Origin: Candidatus Symbiopectobacterium sp. NZEC151
Lineage (GTDB): Bacteria > Pseudomonadota > Gammaproteobacteria > Enterobacterales > Enterobacteriaceae
Reading direction: 5' to 3'
NCBI RefSeq assembly: GCF_025962655.1
Contig: NZ_JAGFPE010000002.1
Coordinates: 124,001-188,000 of the forward strand
Length of the DNA: 64,000 nucleotides
Shown: in pieces, positions 36,868 through 47,957 of the stretch
Layout of the letters: the number at the start of each line of letters is the position of its first letter
Position numbering within the stretch: the stretch's first letter is position 1
The notes under the pieces: model-generated
What the model was told of the DNA's origin: nothing
Database searches by the model: none
What the model saw: only the letters and a program-made list of their open reading frames with translations
Translations under genes and position numbers: made by a program

Positions 36868-37200
36868 TCACACCTCACCTTTCAATAATGCCGTTAATTT
36901 TTTCAGTTCAATTTTCTCTGCGTCGCTCAGACTTTCTTTCATGCTTTTCGAGTAGGCCAACACAAGATAGATGACCTCGACCGTTGCCAGAAAATAAATC
37001 ACTCTGACACCACCACTTTTTCCCTTAGCACCCACGGCCATTCTGATTTTTCGCAATCCACCCGTTTGCGGTATCAGGTCGCCTTTTTCTGGCGATTCGA
37101 TAAGCGTTCTCTGTAGTGTTTTAAGCTCATCATCAGTGGCAATCTGCTTTATCTGACGAGTAAAGATCGGAGTTTCGATAAACGCTATCCCATAGCTCAC
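36868..37200 (-). CDS. RelE/HigB-family toxin
   Basis: A GTG at 37200 with GGGAG about 9 bases upstream gives 110 residues; longer open extensions cross the palindromic operator and are rejected. The protein has FIETPIFTRQIKQIATDDEL near its start, GDLIPQTGGLRKIRMAVGAKGKSGG in two parts, and VRVIYFLATVEVIYLVLAYS, the core strands of HigB-2/RelE-type mRNA interferases. Toxin-first order is that of higBA. Intact and probably active with its antitoxin. Confidence 0.85.
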   Translation of the reverse strand: MSYGIAFIETPIFTRQIKQIATDDELKTLQRTLIESPEKGDLIPQTGGLRKIRMAVGAKGKSGGVRVIYFLATVEVIYLVLAYSKSMKESLSDAEKIELKKLTALLKGEV

Positions 37201-37221
37201 TGAAATGCTCTCCCTGCAAGG

Positions 37222-37252
37222 GTACATAGTACACCAATTGAGTACTATGTAC
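37222..37252. promoter_or_regulatory. Palindromic operator upstream of toxin gene
   Basis: GTACATAGTAC (37222-37232) and GTACTATGTAC (37242-37252) form a perfect 11-base inverted repeat with a 9-base centre, and both arms are followed by ACCA. It lies 22 bases upstream of the toxin start, as expected for an autoregulatory operator. Confidence 0.75.
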
Positions 37253-37524
37253 ACCATGAAATGGTGCGCAATTATGCGCAAAGCGATCTAAAACCCGAGC
37301 TGAACAGCACACAAGATGCAGGGATAACGTTCCCAGATTGGGAGCGTTATCCCTAAACACTGGTGAATATCACAGCAAAAAGGGTTAACTGTTCCGATTA
37401 ATCTCGGAAGTTAGCCAACGGCATTAAGGAAGTTTCGATTCAGTGGGGAAGTTATGATAAAAAGGGAGCCGGACAAAAATTTCATTCTCTCATCTTTACG
37501 CACTGCCAAGTAGGAACTGTCATC
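37253..37524. other. Intergenic region between toxin-antitoxin and rcsD
   Basis: Divergent promoter region. It contains a stem-like CGTTCCCAGATTGGGAGCG (37328-37346) and a TTATGATAAAA stretch near 37452. No further gene was found. Confidence 0.4.
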
Positions 37525-40179
37525 ATGCCTGCGAGTCTGCTTCGCTACCTTACCCTGTTCACCCTGCTGCTACTGCTGACGACCGGCACGCTGAGCTACA
37601 ATATCGTGAACAGCTGGTTGGCAGAGAAGAAGTCTACGCTCAACACCCTCGCCCTGGGGATGCAAAAGCGCATCGACACCTACCGCTTTTTCACCTACCA
37701 AATTTATAGCAATCTGAACAACGACGCGGGTGGTGAAGATAACGTCAGTGCCATCAGTCTGCTGCCAGAGGTGTTCTATGTGGAGAAAAACGGCCAGAAA
37801 ACCGATGCGCTGATTTTTGGTCAGCACGATAAATCAACGCTGAGCGCGGTACGCAAGATTTCACGTTATCTCGATATCCTGTGGGGCGCAGAGAGCGATA
37901 TCTACTCCATGTACTACCTCAACGGCGTAGATAACAGCCTGAGCATGATTTCCACGCAGATATTGAAGGATATTTCCGCACAGTTTCGCGGCAGCTATAT
38001 CACCGCCATTGCCGAAGCCCGGCGCACGGAGATGCTGCAACAGTCGAACGCGCTCGATGAACGCGAGAGCTTCTCCCCGATCCGTAAGCTGCGCTTTTAT
38101 AATGACTACTATTTTACGCTGCGCACCACCTTCAACCAGCCGGGCCATCTGGCGACCATTATCGCCTTTGATTTGCCCATCAACGATCTGATCCCGCATA
38201 CGCTGTCGCGCGACAATTTCATTCTGCGCGCGGACACCGTGGGTGCCAGCAGTGAAGCGTTCACCAACAACGACGATACCACCCGCGTCCAGTTAAACGG
38301 TTCGCTGTTAGAGGTGGCGGCACCGCTGGTTAACGCGCCGGTAAACATCGTTTATCAGTTACCTCTGCGGCAATTCGCTGCCGATATGGCGCGTAATAAT
38401 ATCTGGTTGCTGCTGCTGAATCTGGCGCTGCTGGCGCTGACCCTCACGGGGTTCTACCTGTGGCGTCAGCCCAACCGCGATGCGCGCGACGATCCGTCAC
38501 CGCGCTTGCGTAAACAGCAGGCGCTCTATCAGGAGATCGTGAAACGCATCCCCGTTGGCATTCTGGTTTATGATTTTGCTGCCAACCGCGTGGTGGTACA
38601 AAACGCCATTGCCGAACATCTGTTGCCTCACCTGAGTTTGGAGAAAATCGCCGCGATGGCGCGCGAGCATCAGGGCGTAGTGCAGGCAACCATCAACAAC
38701 GAGATGTATGAGATTTTGCAGTTCAGCCAGCCGCAGATGCCAGAGCACAATCTGTTTCTGATTCGCGAGCAGGATAAAGAAATCCTGGTGCATAAAAAGA
38801 TGCAATTGGCGCAGCGGGAATATGATAAAAACGTGCTGGCGCGTCAACGGCTGTTAACCAACCTGCGTCAGGAGCTGCATACGCCAATGCAGGCCTTGCA
38901 GCAACACTTGCTGTCCCTGGCGCAAACCACGGATGACGACGTTCGCGCGGGACTGTTAGGTAAAGCCTCGGATGAAACGGCGCAAACGATCGCACTGCTG
39001 GATAATATTGCGCTCCATGACCAGCTCGACAGCGACGCGTGGCAGCCGGAAGTGGTGCCATTTTCTCCCTTAGCCATGATGGATAGCTTGCTGCTTGCCA
39101 GCCTGCCGCGCCTTTCCCAGAAAGGGCTGCACCTGTTTCATCACTACCGTCTGGAGCCGCAACGTTTGTATATGGGCGACATGGACATGCTGCAAAAAGC
39201 GCTGCAGCTGTTGCTCGATTACGCCATCACCAATACGGATTACGGCAAGATTACGCTCACACTGGAAGCGGATGCCCAGCAGGCGGACAAACTCACTATC
39301 CGGCTCAGTGATACCGGCACCCGCATGTCAGCGGCAGAACTGGATAATCTGCGCCACCCTTGGCTAACGGTGCCGTCTGCGGATCGTTCCCGGCAAAACT
39401 CAGGGTTTGCGCTGTTCCTCTGCCATCAACTGGCACGCAAGCTTGGCGGAGAGCTAAGTATCGCCAGCAAGCAAGATCTCGGCACGCACTACCAGTTGAC
39501 GTTCACGCTGCCCGCCAGCGCCAGCAGCCGGGATGAAGACGAAAAACTGCTGGAAGACATGACGGTGCTGTTAGACATCACCGCCAATGAGGTACGGCAG
39601 ATCGTGCAGCACCTGCTCGCCAGTTGGGGGGCAGAATGTATCAACGCTGATGAGCGACAGATGCCTCAGGAGTTCGACCTGCGCATTGTCGATGATGAAG
39701 CAAAAATGGCGGATAACACGCTGCTGGTGAACGGTGAGGATACCCAGGTGACCATACTGGCACCGAGGCGTTTACGCACCAATTTTAATATCAGTCAGTT
39801 ACTGCAAGACGCATTATTGACCTTGATTGAGCAACAGTTTGAGTCCACGACGCTCGACGCTGCACCGACGGATATTCAAGAATATGCCCGGCAACTGAAA
39901 GCCAGCGACTATTTTTCGCTGTTCGTTGAAACGGTACCCGACGACATTGCCAAACTGTATACTGATGCAGAAGCAGGCGACTTTTCAACGCTGGCACAAA
40001 CGGCGCATCGACTTAAGGGTGTGTTTGCCATGCTAAATCTGCACCCTGGCAAACAATTGTGTGAACAACTTGAGCGGCATATTACCGAACAGGCGAGTGA
40101 AGAAATCAAAAACGACCTTGATGAGATCGACGAACTTGTCCGTGTATTATTGCAGCCTAATGGCCAACAAGACGAGTAA
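37525..40179 (+). CDS. rcsD: Phosphotransfer protein RcsD
   Basis: 884 residues. Membrane segments lie near 8-26 and 292-312 around a periplasmic domain (ALIFGQHDKSTL, MYYLNGVDNSLSMIS and DERESFSPIRKLRF match E. coli). A histidine-kinase-like domain lacks the usual phospho-acceptor box (LRQELHTPMQALQQ). The C-terminal HPt domain carries the phosphorylated His828 in AHRLKGVFAM. It relays phosphate from RcsC to RcsB in the envelope stress and capsule pathway. It is 8 bases upstream of rcsB. Confidence 0.96.
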   Translation: MPASLLRYLTLFTLLLLLTTGTLSYNIVNSWLAEKKSTLNTLALGMQKRIDTYRFFTYQIYSNLNNDAGGEDNVSAISLLPEVFYVEKNGQKTDALIFGQHDKSTLSAVRKISRYLDILWGAESDIYSMYYLNGVDNSLSMISTQILKDISAQFRGSYITAIAEARRTEMLQQSNALDERESFSPIRKLRFYNDYYFTLRTTFNQPGHLATIIAFDLPINDLIPHTLSRDNFILRADTVGASSEAFTNNDDTTRVQLNGSLLEVAAPLVNAPVNIVYQLPLRQFAADMARNNIWLLLLNLALLALTLTGFYLWRQPNRDARDDPSPRLRKQQALYQEIVKRIPVGILVYDFAANRVVVQNAIAEHLLPHLSLEKIAAMAREHQGVVQATINNEMYEILQFSQPQMPEHNLFLIREQDKEILVHKKMQLAQREYDKNVLARQRLLTNLRQELHTPMQALQQHLLSLAQTTDDDVRAGLLGKASDETAQTIALLDNIALHDQLDSDAWQPEVVPFSPLAMMDSLLLASLPRLSQKGLHLFHHYRLEPQRLYMGDMDMLQKALQLLLDYAITNTDYGKITLTLEADAQQADKLTIRLSDTGTRMSAAELDNLRHPWLTVPSADRSRQNSGFALFLCHQLARKLGGELSIASKQDLGTHYQLTFTLPASASSRDEDEKLLEDMTVLLDITANEVRQIVQHLLASWGAECINADERQMPQEFDLRIVDDEAKMADNTLLVNGEDTQVTILAPRRLRTNFNISQLLQDALLTLIEQQFESTTLDAAPTDIQEYARQLKASDYFSLFVETVPDDIAKLYTDAEAGDFSTLAQTAHRLKGVFAMLNLHPGKQLCEQLERHITEQASEEIKNDLDEIDELVRVLLQPNGQQDE

Positions 40180-40187
40180 ATAAAACG

Positions 40188-40841
40188 ATGAGTAATTTAA
40201 ACGTAATTATCGCTGACGACCATCCGATTGTCCTTTTTGGCATTAAAAAATCGCTTGAACAAATTGAGTGGGTTAACGTGGTGGGCGAGTTTGAAGACTC
40301 GACAGCACTGATCAACCATCTGCCGAAACTTGATGCCAACGTGTTAATTACCGATTTATCCATGCCTGGCGATAAATACGGTGATGGCATCACACTGATC
40401 AAATACATCAAACGCCATTTTCCCCATCTGGCGATCATTGTGCTGACAATGAACAACAACCCCGCCATTTTGAGCGCGGTGTTAGATCTTGATATTGAAG
40501 GCATTGTGTTGAAGCAAGGGGCACCGACCGATTTGCCCAAAGCGCTGGCTGCCTTGCAAAAGGGCAAGAAATTCACCCCGGATAGCGTTGCCAAGGTGCT
40601 GGAAAAGATCAGCGCCAGCGGTTACGGCGACAAACGCCTGTCACCGAAAGAGAGCGAAGTGCTGCGCCTGTTTGCAGAAGGCTTTCTGGTGACAGAAATT
40701 GCCAAAAAGCTTAACCGCAGCATCAAAACTATCAGCAGCCAGAAAAAATCTGCCATGACCAAGCTGGGCGTCGACAACGATATTGCCCTGCTGAAATACC
40801 TGTCCTCTATCAACGGTGCCGAGCCAAACGAGGGCGCCTAA
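40188..40841 (+). CDS. rcsB: Response regulator RcsB
   Basis: 217 residues (E. coli 216). The receiver domain has Asp10/Asp11 and phospho-acceptor Asp56 (LITDLSMPG) and a conserved Lys109-region (VLKQGAPTD). The C-terminal LuxR-type HTH has LSPKESEVLRLFAEGFLVTE and IAKKLNRSIKTISSQK. It controls capsule, motility, cell division and, in plant pathogens, plant cell wall degrading enzymes. It probably shares the rcsD transcript. Confidence 0.98.
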   Translation: MSNLNVIIADDHPIVLFGIKKSLEQIEWVNVVGEFEDSTALINHLPKLDANVLITDLSMPGDKYGDGITLIKYIKRHFPHLAIIVLTMNNNPAILSAVLDLDIEGIVLKQGAPTDLPKALAALQKGKKFTPDSVAKVLEKISASGYGDKRLSPKESEVLRLFAEGFLVTEIAKKLNRSIKTISSQKKSAMTKLGVDNDIALLKYLSSINGAEPNEGA

Positions 40842-40860
40842 ACATTCCCCCACTCCCTCT

Positions 40861-40942
40861 GTCATTCCCGCGAAAGCGGGAATCTCTTGCAGAATGAACG
40901 CATGTATTCTGCAAGAGATCCCCGGCTTTCGCCGAGGATGAC
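40861..40942. repeat. 82-bp palindromic element between rcsB and rcsC
   Basis: Two arms of 35 and 37 bases, starting GTCAT and ending ATGAC, are near-perfect inverted copies around a 10-base spacer. Inner arms TCTCTTGCAGAAT/ATTCTGCAAGAGA are perfect. Each outer arm itself holds a hairpin (CCCGC-GAAA-GCGGG and CGGC-TTTC-GCCG). It looks like a small MITE-like repeat and may also end both convergent transcripts. Confidence 0.75.
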
Positions 40943-40974
40943 GTGATGGTTATTCGCAGGAACGACGACGGGTG

Positions 40975-43854
40975 TTAACCCTTTCCTGTTGAATGAGTAC
41001 GCTGTTCACGCACTTGCTGGCTATACTGCGACAAACACTGTTGCAGCACATCCAGCGTAACCGGTTTCGATAAACAGTTGTCCATCCCCGCCGCCAAACA
41101 ACGTTGTCGTTCTTCCGCGAGCGCGTTGGCGGTGACGCCAATCACCGGCGCTTCCCAGCGCTGTGCACGCAGGGTGCGCGTCAGCGTATAACCATCCATA
41201 TTCGGCATGTTGACATCGGTCAGCACGATATCTGCCGTTTTCTTTGCCAGCGTGCTTAACGCATCCACGCCATCGTTAGCGGTAATGACCTGATACCCCA
41301 GCGATCCAAGCTGATCGGCCAGCAAGCGACGGTTTATTGGATGATCGTCCACCACCATAATCAATATGTCGCTATTTTCCACCAGGTTATAGTGCGCTTG
41401 GACGCGCGTCCCCGGCACGGCCACGGTATCTTCTTCTCCGTCTTTGTGGCGGCACAGGCGTTCCAGCAGCGTCGGCAAATCCGGCAATCCAGCGGTGCTC
41501 ATGACCCAGCGCCCTGCCTCCCTCTCCTGTGCGCTGCCGATGTGCACGTGACTAAACAACACGCTCCAGCGCGAGAGCGGCGGCGTAGCCTGTGGATAAT
41601 CGCTGATGACGATGTCGTCCTCCTGCACCGCCTGATCAGAATACCGTGCAGCAGAGAGACCATATTGATGCAGCAAACTCAGCGCGTTGTGCTCAAGACT
41701 GGCATTACGCATCCGCAGCCAGCAGGTTTTCTGCCTGAGTGCATCACTGACCGTTCGTGCCTGGTAATGTGCCTGATAAAGCGGAATGCGAATGCCAAAC
41801 TGGCTGCCCAGCCCCGGCTCCGATATCAGCGACATGTCGCCATCCATCAGGTTCACCAGCTTTTCACAGATAGCCAACCCCAGTCCGGTTCCCTGAAAAT
41901 GGCGCTGAACGCCGCTGCCCGCCTGGAAAAAGGGATCGAACAGCTTGAGCGCTTCGCGGGGATTGATGCCCACGCCGGTGTCACGTACCCAAAATTCGAG
42001 ATAGCCGTCGGTGCAACACACCTGAAAGATAATGCAGCCGGTATCGGTAAATTTAATCGCATTGCTCACCAGATTGGAGAGTACCTGCTGCAAACGCACC
42101 GGATCTCCGGACAACGTCGCGGGCACCGACGGATCGATAAAGCAGTAGAGCGTCAGATTTTTTCGCACCACCAGCGGCAGATAGTTGCTGGTAATGTGGC
42201 TGACCACTTCCTGTGGGGTGAAAATAGCGGGTTCAATTTTAAGCTGTTCCGACTCTATCTTGGAAAAGTCGAGAATATCGCTGATGATTTTTAGCAGCAG
42301 CGCCGAGGAGTTCTGCATCGCCGCCGCCAATCGATTCGCATCTTTCGACAGACTTTTGGTGCGGAGCAAATCCAGATTACCAATGATCCCGTACAGCGGC
42401 GTGCGCAGTTCGTGGCTGACCGTAGCCAAAAACATCGATTTCGACTGGCTCGCCTGTTCAGCGGCATTCGCCATTTCTTGCAGAGACTCTTCCATCTTCA
42501 CCCGTGCGCTCACATCGGAGAGCACGCAAATTGCCACATTTTCATTGCGATAACGCGAATGAACGAAACTGATTTGCAGGTGATGGTTCCGGCTGGTGAC
42601 CACATCGACGTATTTTGATTGCTGTTCACAGATAATGCGTGTGATCTTGAGCCGGTCTTCATGGGTTAACAAATTCAGGTAATTGTGCGCCAGTTCGTTG
42701 CTGAGCAGATTGGTGCCATCACTGATGCGCAGAATACAAATGCCCACCGGCGCAGAGGCGACGATTTTACGGTTAAACTGCTCGTTCTCTTCCAGTTGAA
42801 ACGCATTAATTTGCGCGGGCAGAAACATCTTGCGTTCAAACGTCCAGGCGAGAATAAACAGCACCAGCGCAGAAAGCAGATTTAACAGCACCATGTTGAT
42901 AATCAGCGAGTTCAACTGCGACAACAGCACGCTGAACGGCATGAAATAGACAATATTAAAGGTGGTTGGCGGTAAGGCTTTCTTCAGGATAATTTCGTCG
43001 TAACCGTCCACATAACCAAAATAGGTGCGATCGTTCGGGTAGCTGGAGGTCATCGATCCGTTGCGCTCTTTATCGGTAAATTGCAGCAACGGTTGGTTGA
43101 ACTGATCGAGCAGTTTGGCACCGACCGTAAATTTACCTGCGGCAACAAAATCATCCAGACGGATGGTTTGCTCAATGCCCATCAGGGTTTCCAGACGATC
43201 CCCTTTATAAATCGGCGTAATGGCATACAGATAGCCGATGTCAGGATCGGAGGCCGGGGTTATCCAATATACCGTTTCATCGCGCCATTCGCCCTGGGTG
43301 GCATGCTTTTTATCGGCAAAACGCTCTTGCAGGTTCTGCAACAAATTATCGCGATCCAGCGCCTGATTACGGATGCCAAAATCCATCATGCACTGCCAGG
43401 CGCCATCGACAAAAAACACCCGGTTCAGATCGTATACGGTAGAGAAGTTATCCTGCCAATCGGTAAAAAATGCGCTGACGGCATCCAACTGCCCTTTTTG
43501 GGTCTGGTAGATCGCCTGACAGTCTGCACCTGCGGTTAAGGGATAAAGTGAAAGCAGCGGCGTACGCAGGGTGTTGGCGGCAGGCGGTATGGCGTGTGCG
43601 GGCGCCATGTTGACATGACTGACGGCCACATAACGTAATTCCCGCACGATGTCCGTGGTGCGACGAATATACTCCTGCGACTGATCGTAGCTCTGGTTAT
43701 ATTCCAGGCGTAACTCGGCTTCTTTATCGTTAAGAACCTTGCTGAAATAGAAGATGGAAATCAGCGCTCCCAGCATCCATAACATCATCGCCAGCACCCT
43801 GAACAGGTAGCGGGAAATTTTCAGCGTCGTGTGAAATGAAGCGAGGTATTTCAA
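40975..43854 (-). CDS. rcsC: Hybrid sensor kinase RcsC
   Basis: 959 residues. Membrane segments near 20-38 and 317-337 flank a periplasmic sensor. A PAS-like region is followed by the kinase core with phospho-acceptor His481 (ATVSHELRTPLYG), the N box around NLVSNAIKFT and G boxes (DTGVGI, GTGLGLAI). A central receiver-like ABL domain and the C-terminal receiver with Asp880 (LTDVNMPNMDG) follow. It phosphorylates RcsD. It is convergent with rcsB. Confidence 0.96.
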   Translation of the reverse strand: MKYLASFHTTLKISRYLFRVLAMMLWMLGALISIFYFSKVLNDKEAELRLEYNQSYDQSQEYIRRTTDIVRELRYVAVSHVNMAPAHAIPPAANTLRTPLLSLYPLTAGADCQAIYQTQKGQLDAVSAFFTDWQDNFSTVYDLNRVFFVDGAWQCMMDFGIRNQALDRDNLLQNLQERFADKKHATQGEWRDETVYWITPASDPDIGYLYAITPIYKGDRLETLMGIEQTIRLDDFVAAGKFTVGAKLLDQFNQPLLQFTDKERNGSMTSSYPNDRTYFGYVDGYDEIILKKALPPTTFNIVYFMPFSVLLSQLNSLIINMVLLNLLSALVLFILAWTFERKMFLPAQINAFQLEENEQFNRKIVASAPVGICILRISDGTNLLSNELAHNYLNLLTHEDRLKITRIICEQQSKYVDVVTSRNHHLQISFVHSRYRNENVAICVLSDVSARVKMEESLQEMANAAEQASQSKSMFLATVSHELRTPLYGIIGNLDLLRTKSLSKDANRLAAAMQNSSALLLKIISDILDFSKIESEQLKIEPAIFTPQEVVSHITSNYLPLVVRKNLTLYCFIDPSVPATLSGDPVRLQQVLSNLVSNAIKFTDTGCIIFQVCCTDGYLEFWVRDTGVGINPREALKLFDPFFQAGSGVQRHFQGTGLGLAICEKLVNLMDGDMSLISEPGLGSQFGIRIPLYQAHYQARTVSDALRQKTCWLRMRNASLEHNALSLLHQYGLSAARYSDQAVQEDDIVISDYPQATPPLSRWSVLFSHVHIGSAQEREAGRWVMSTAGLPDLPTLLERLCRHKDGEEDTVAVPGTRVQAHYNLVENSDILIMVVDDHPINRRLLADQLGSLGYQVITANDGVDALSTLAKKTADIVLTDVNMPNMDGYTLTRTLRAQRWEAPVIGVTANALAEERQRCLAAGMDNCLSKPVTLDVLQQCLSQYSQQVREQRTHSTGKG

Positions 43855-43921
43855 ATTTATTCCATCGGGTTGGTAAACGGTTGCAAGGCAAAGGCTTGCC
43901 GATACAGTACCGAGAGCGCAT

Positions 43922-43953
43922 AAAAAAAGCCAGCATCTGAGATGCTGGCTTTG
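43922..43953 (-). terminator. gyrA terminator
   Basis: On the minus strand, AAAGCCAGCATC-TCA-GATGCTGGC is followed by a seven-T run, 24 bases after the gyrA stop. Confidence 0.88.
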
Positions 43954-43975
43954 GTTTCACCGGTGTAGCGAGCGA

Positions 43976-46627
<2,652 letters not shown>

Positions 46628-46833
46628 CTATTTAATGCATCAACCCGAGTTCAAAAGGTGGAAAATGATAGCACAAAACCCACCTCACAGGGAAAATACG
46701 CGCACGAGTAATGACGCTTTTCTTTCATTCACCGCCTTTTCCATCGCTGAAGCGAAAGGGAGAATCGCTACTACATCCTGCGTACACCCGATATACTCAC
46801 CGCAGATGAGAATAACAAAAGGTGGTATACCGC

Positions 46834-47556
46834 ATGAACGCAGAAACACCGACGCACAATGTCGATCATGATGAAATCGCCAAGTTTGAAGCCGTCGCCT
46901 CACGCTGGTGGGATTTGGAAGGCGAGTTCAAACCGCTGCACCGCATCAACCCGCTGCGACTTGATTATATCGCGCGCCGCGCCGATGGGCTGTTTGGCAA
47001 GCAGGTGCTGGATGTCGGCTGCGGTGGCGGCATTCTGGCGGAGAGCATGGCGCGCGAAGGGGCAGAGGTTACCGGATTAGATATGGGGGCCGAACCGTTG
47101 CAGGTAGCCCGGTTGCACGCGCTGGAGAGCGGCGTTAGCGTGCACTATGTGCAGGAAACCGTGGAGTCTCACGCAGCGGTGCACGCCGGGCGCTATGACG
47201 TTGTGACCTGTATGGAGATGCTGGAACATGTGCCAGACCCGCAATCGGTGGTGCGCGCCTGTGCCGCCCTGGTCAAACCCGGCGGACATGTGTTTTTCTC
47301 GACCATCAACCGTAATGCCAAAGCCTGGCTGTTGATGATTTTCGGTGCCGAATACGTGCTGAAAATGGTGCCCAAAGGCACCCATGACGCGAAGAAATTT
47401 ATTCGCCCGGCAGAACTGCTGGACTGGGTGGACGGCACCTCGCTGGCCGACCAGCATATCACCGGTCTGCATTATAATCCGCTGCGCGATCGTTTTACGC
47501 TCGGTCCTAACGTGGATGTGAACTATATGCTGCATACGCAGCGCGAGGCGGAATAA
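46834..47556 (+). CDS. ubiG: Ubiquinone biosynthesis O-methyltransferase UbiG
   Basis: ATG 46834 ([20 protein letters not shown]) agrees with the E. coli start; the ATG-like codon at 46822 adds four residues without a better ribosome site. 240 residues. The SAM motif is [12 protein letters not shown], followed by TGLDMG and [11 protein letters not shown]. It carries out both O-methylations of ubiquinone synthesis. The hairpin GCAGATTGG/CCAATCTGC (47572-47600) follows, without a T run. Confidence 0.97.
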   Translation: MNAETPTHNVDHDEIAKFEAVASRWWDLEGEFKPLHRINPLRLDYIARRADGLFGKQVLDVGCGGGILAESMAREGAEVTGLDMGAEPLQVARLHALESGVSVHYVQETVESHAAVHAGRYDVVTCMEMLEHVPDPQSVVRACAALVKPGGHVFFSTINRNAKAWLLMIFGAEYVLKMVPKGTHDAKKFIRPAELLDWVDGTSLADQHITGLHYNPLRDRFTLGPNVDVNYMLHTQREAE

Positions 47557-47957
47557 CTCAGCGTTTGGAACGCAGATTGGTGATATCGTCGCCAATCTGC
47601 CATTCCCTCTTCAGTCATAACCTTAGACGCTGATCAAATTAAGCATTTTCTGTGCGCGGAAAAAAGCGGCAACCGATCAATTTTTTATTTTTTTATCCCC
47701 ATCCATTGACAAAAGTTAAGGCCGCAACGCTACAGGCGTTTAGCCACTGTGTAACAATTCCTCCCCATGTTATCCACAATTTCAGTGTGTTTTGTTCACT
47801 TGCAATAGCCGAAAATTCTCACTATCTTGTTATCATTCTAAACCAAACCCCCTATATGTAGTGTTTCCTCCACACACCGCAGCACTAGACTGTCGTGTGC
47901 GTTTTCGATCGGGGAAAACACTATTGCAATAGGAAAAACGGATAGGTACTACACCAC
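47557..47957 (+). promoter_or_regulatory. nrdAB regulatory region
   Basis: A 401-base region with no protein gene. A perfect DnaA box TTATCCACA lies at 47770-47778. Two NrdR-like sites, CCCCTATATGTAGTGT (47849-47864) and CACTAGACTGTCGTGT (47883-47898), are spaced about 34 bases, near the spacing of known NrdR pairs. This fits the E. coli pattern of DnaA and NrdR control of nrdAB. The DnaA box is certain by sequence; the NrdR sites are approximate. Confidence 0.6.
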
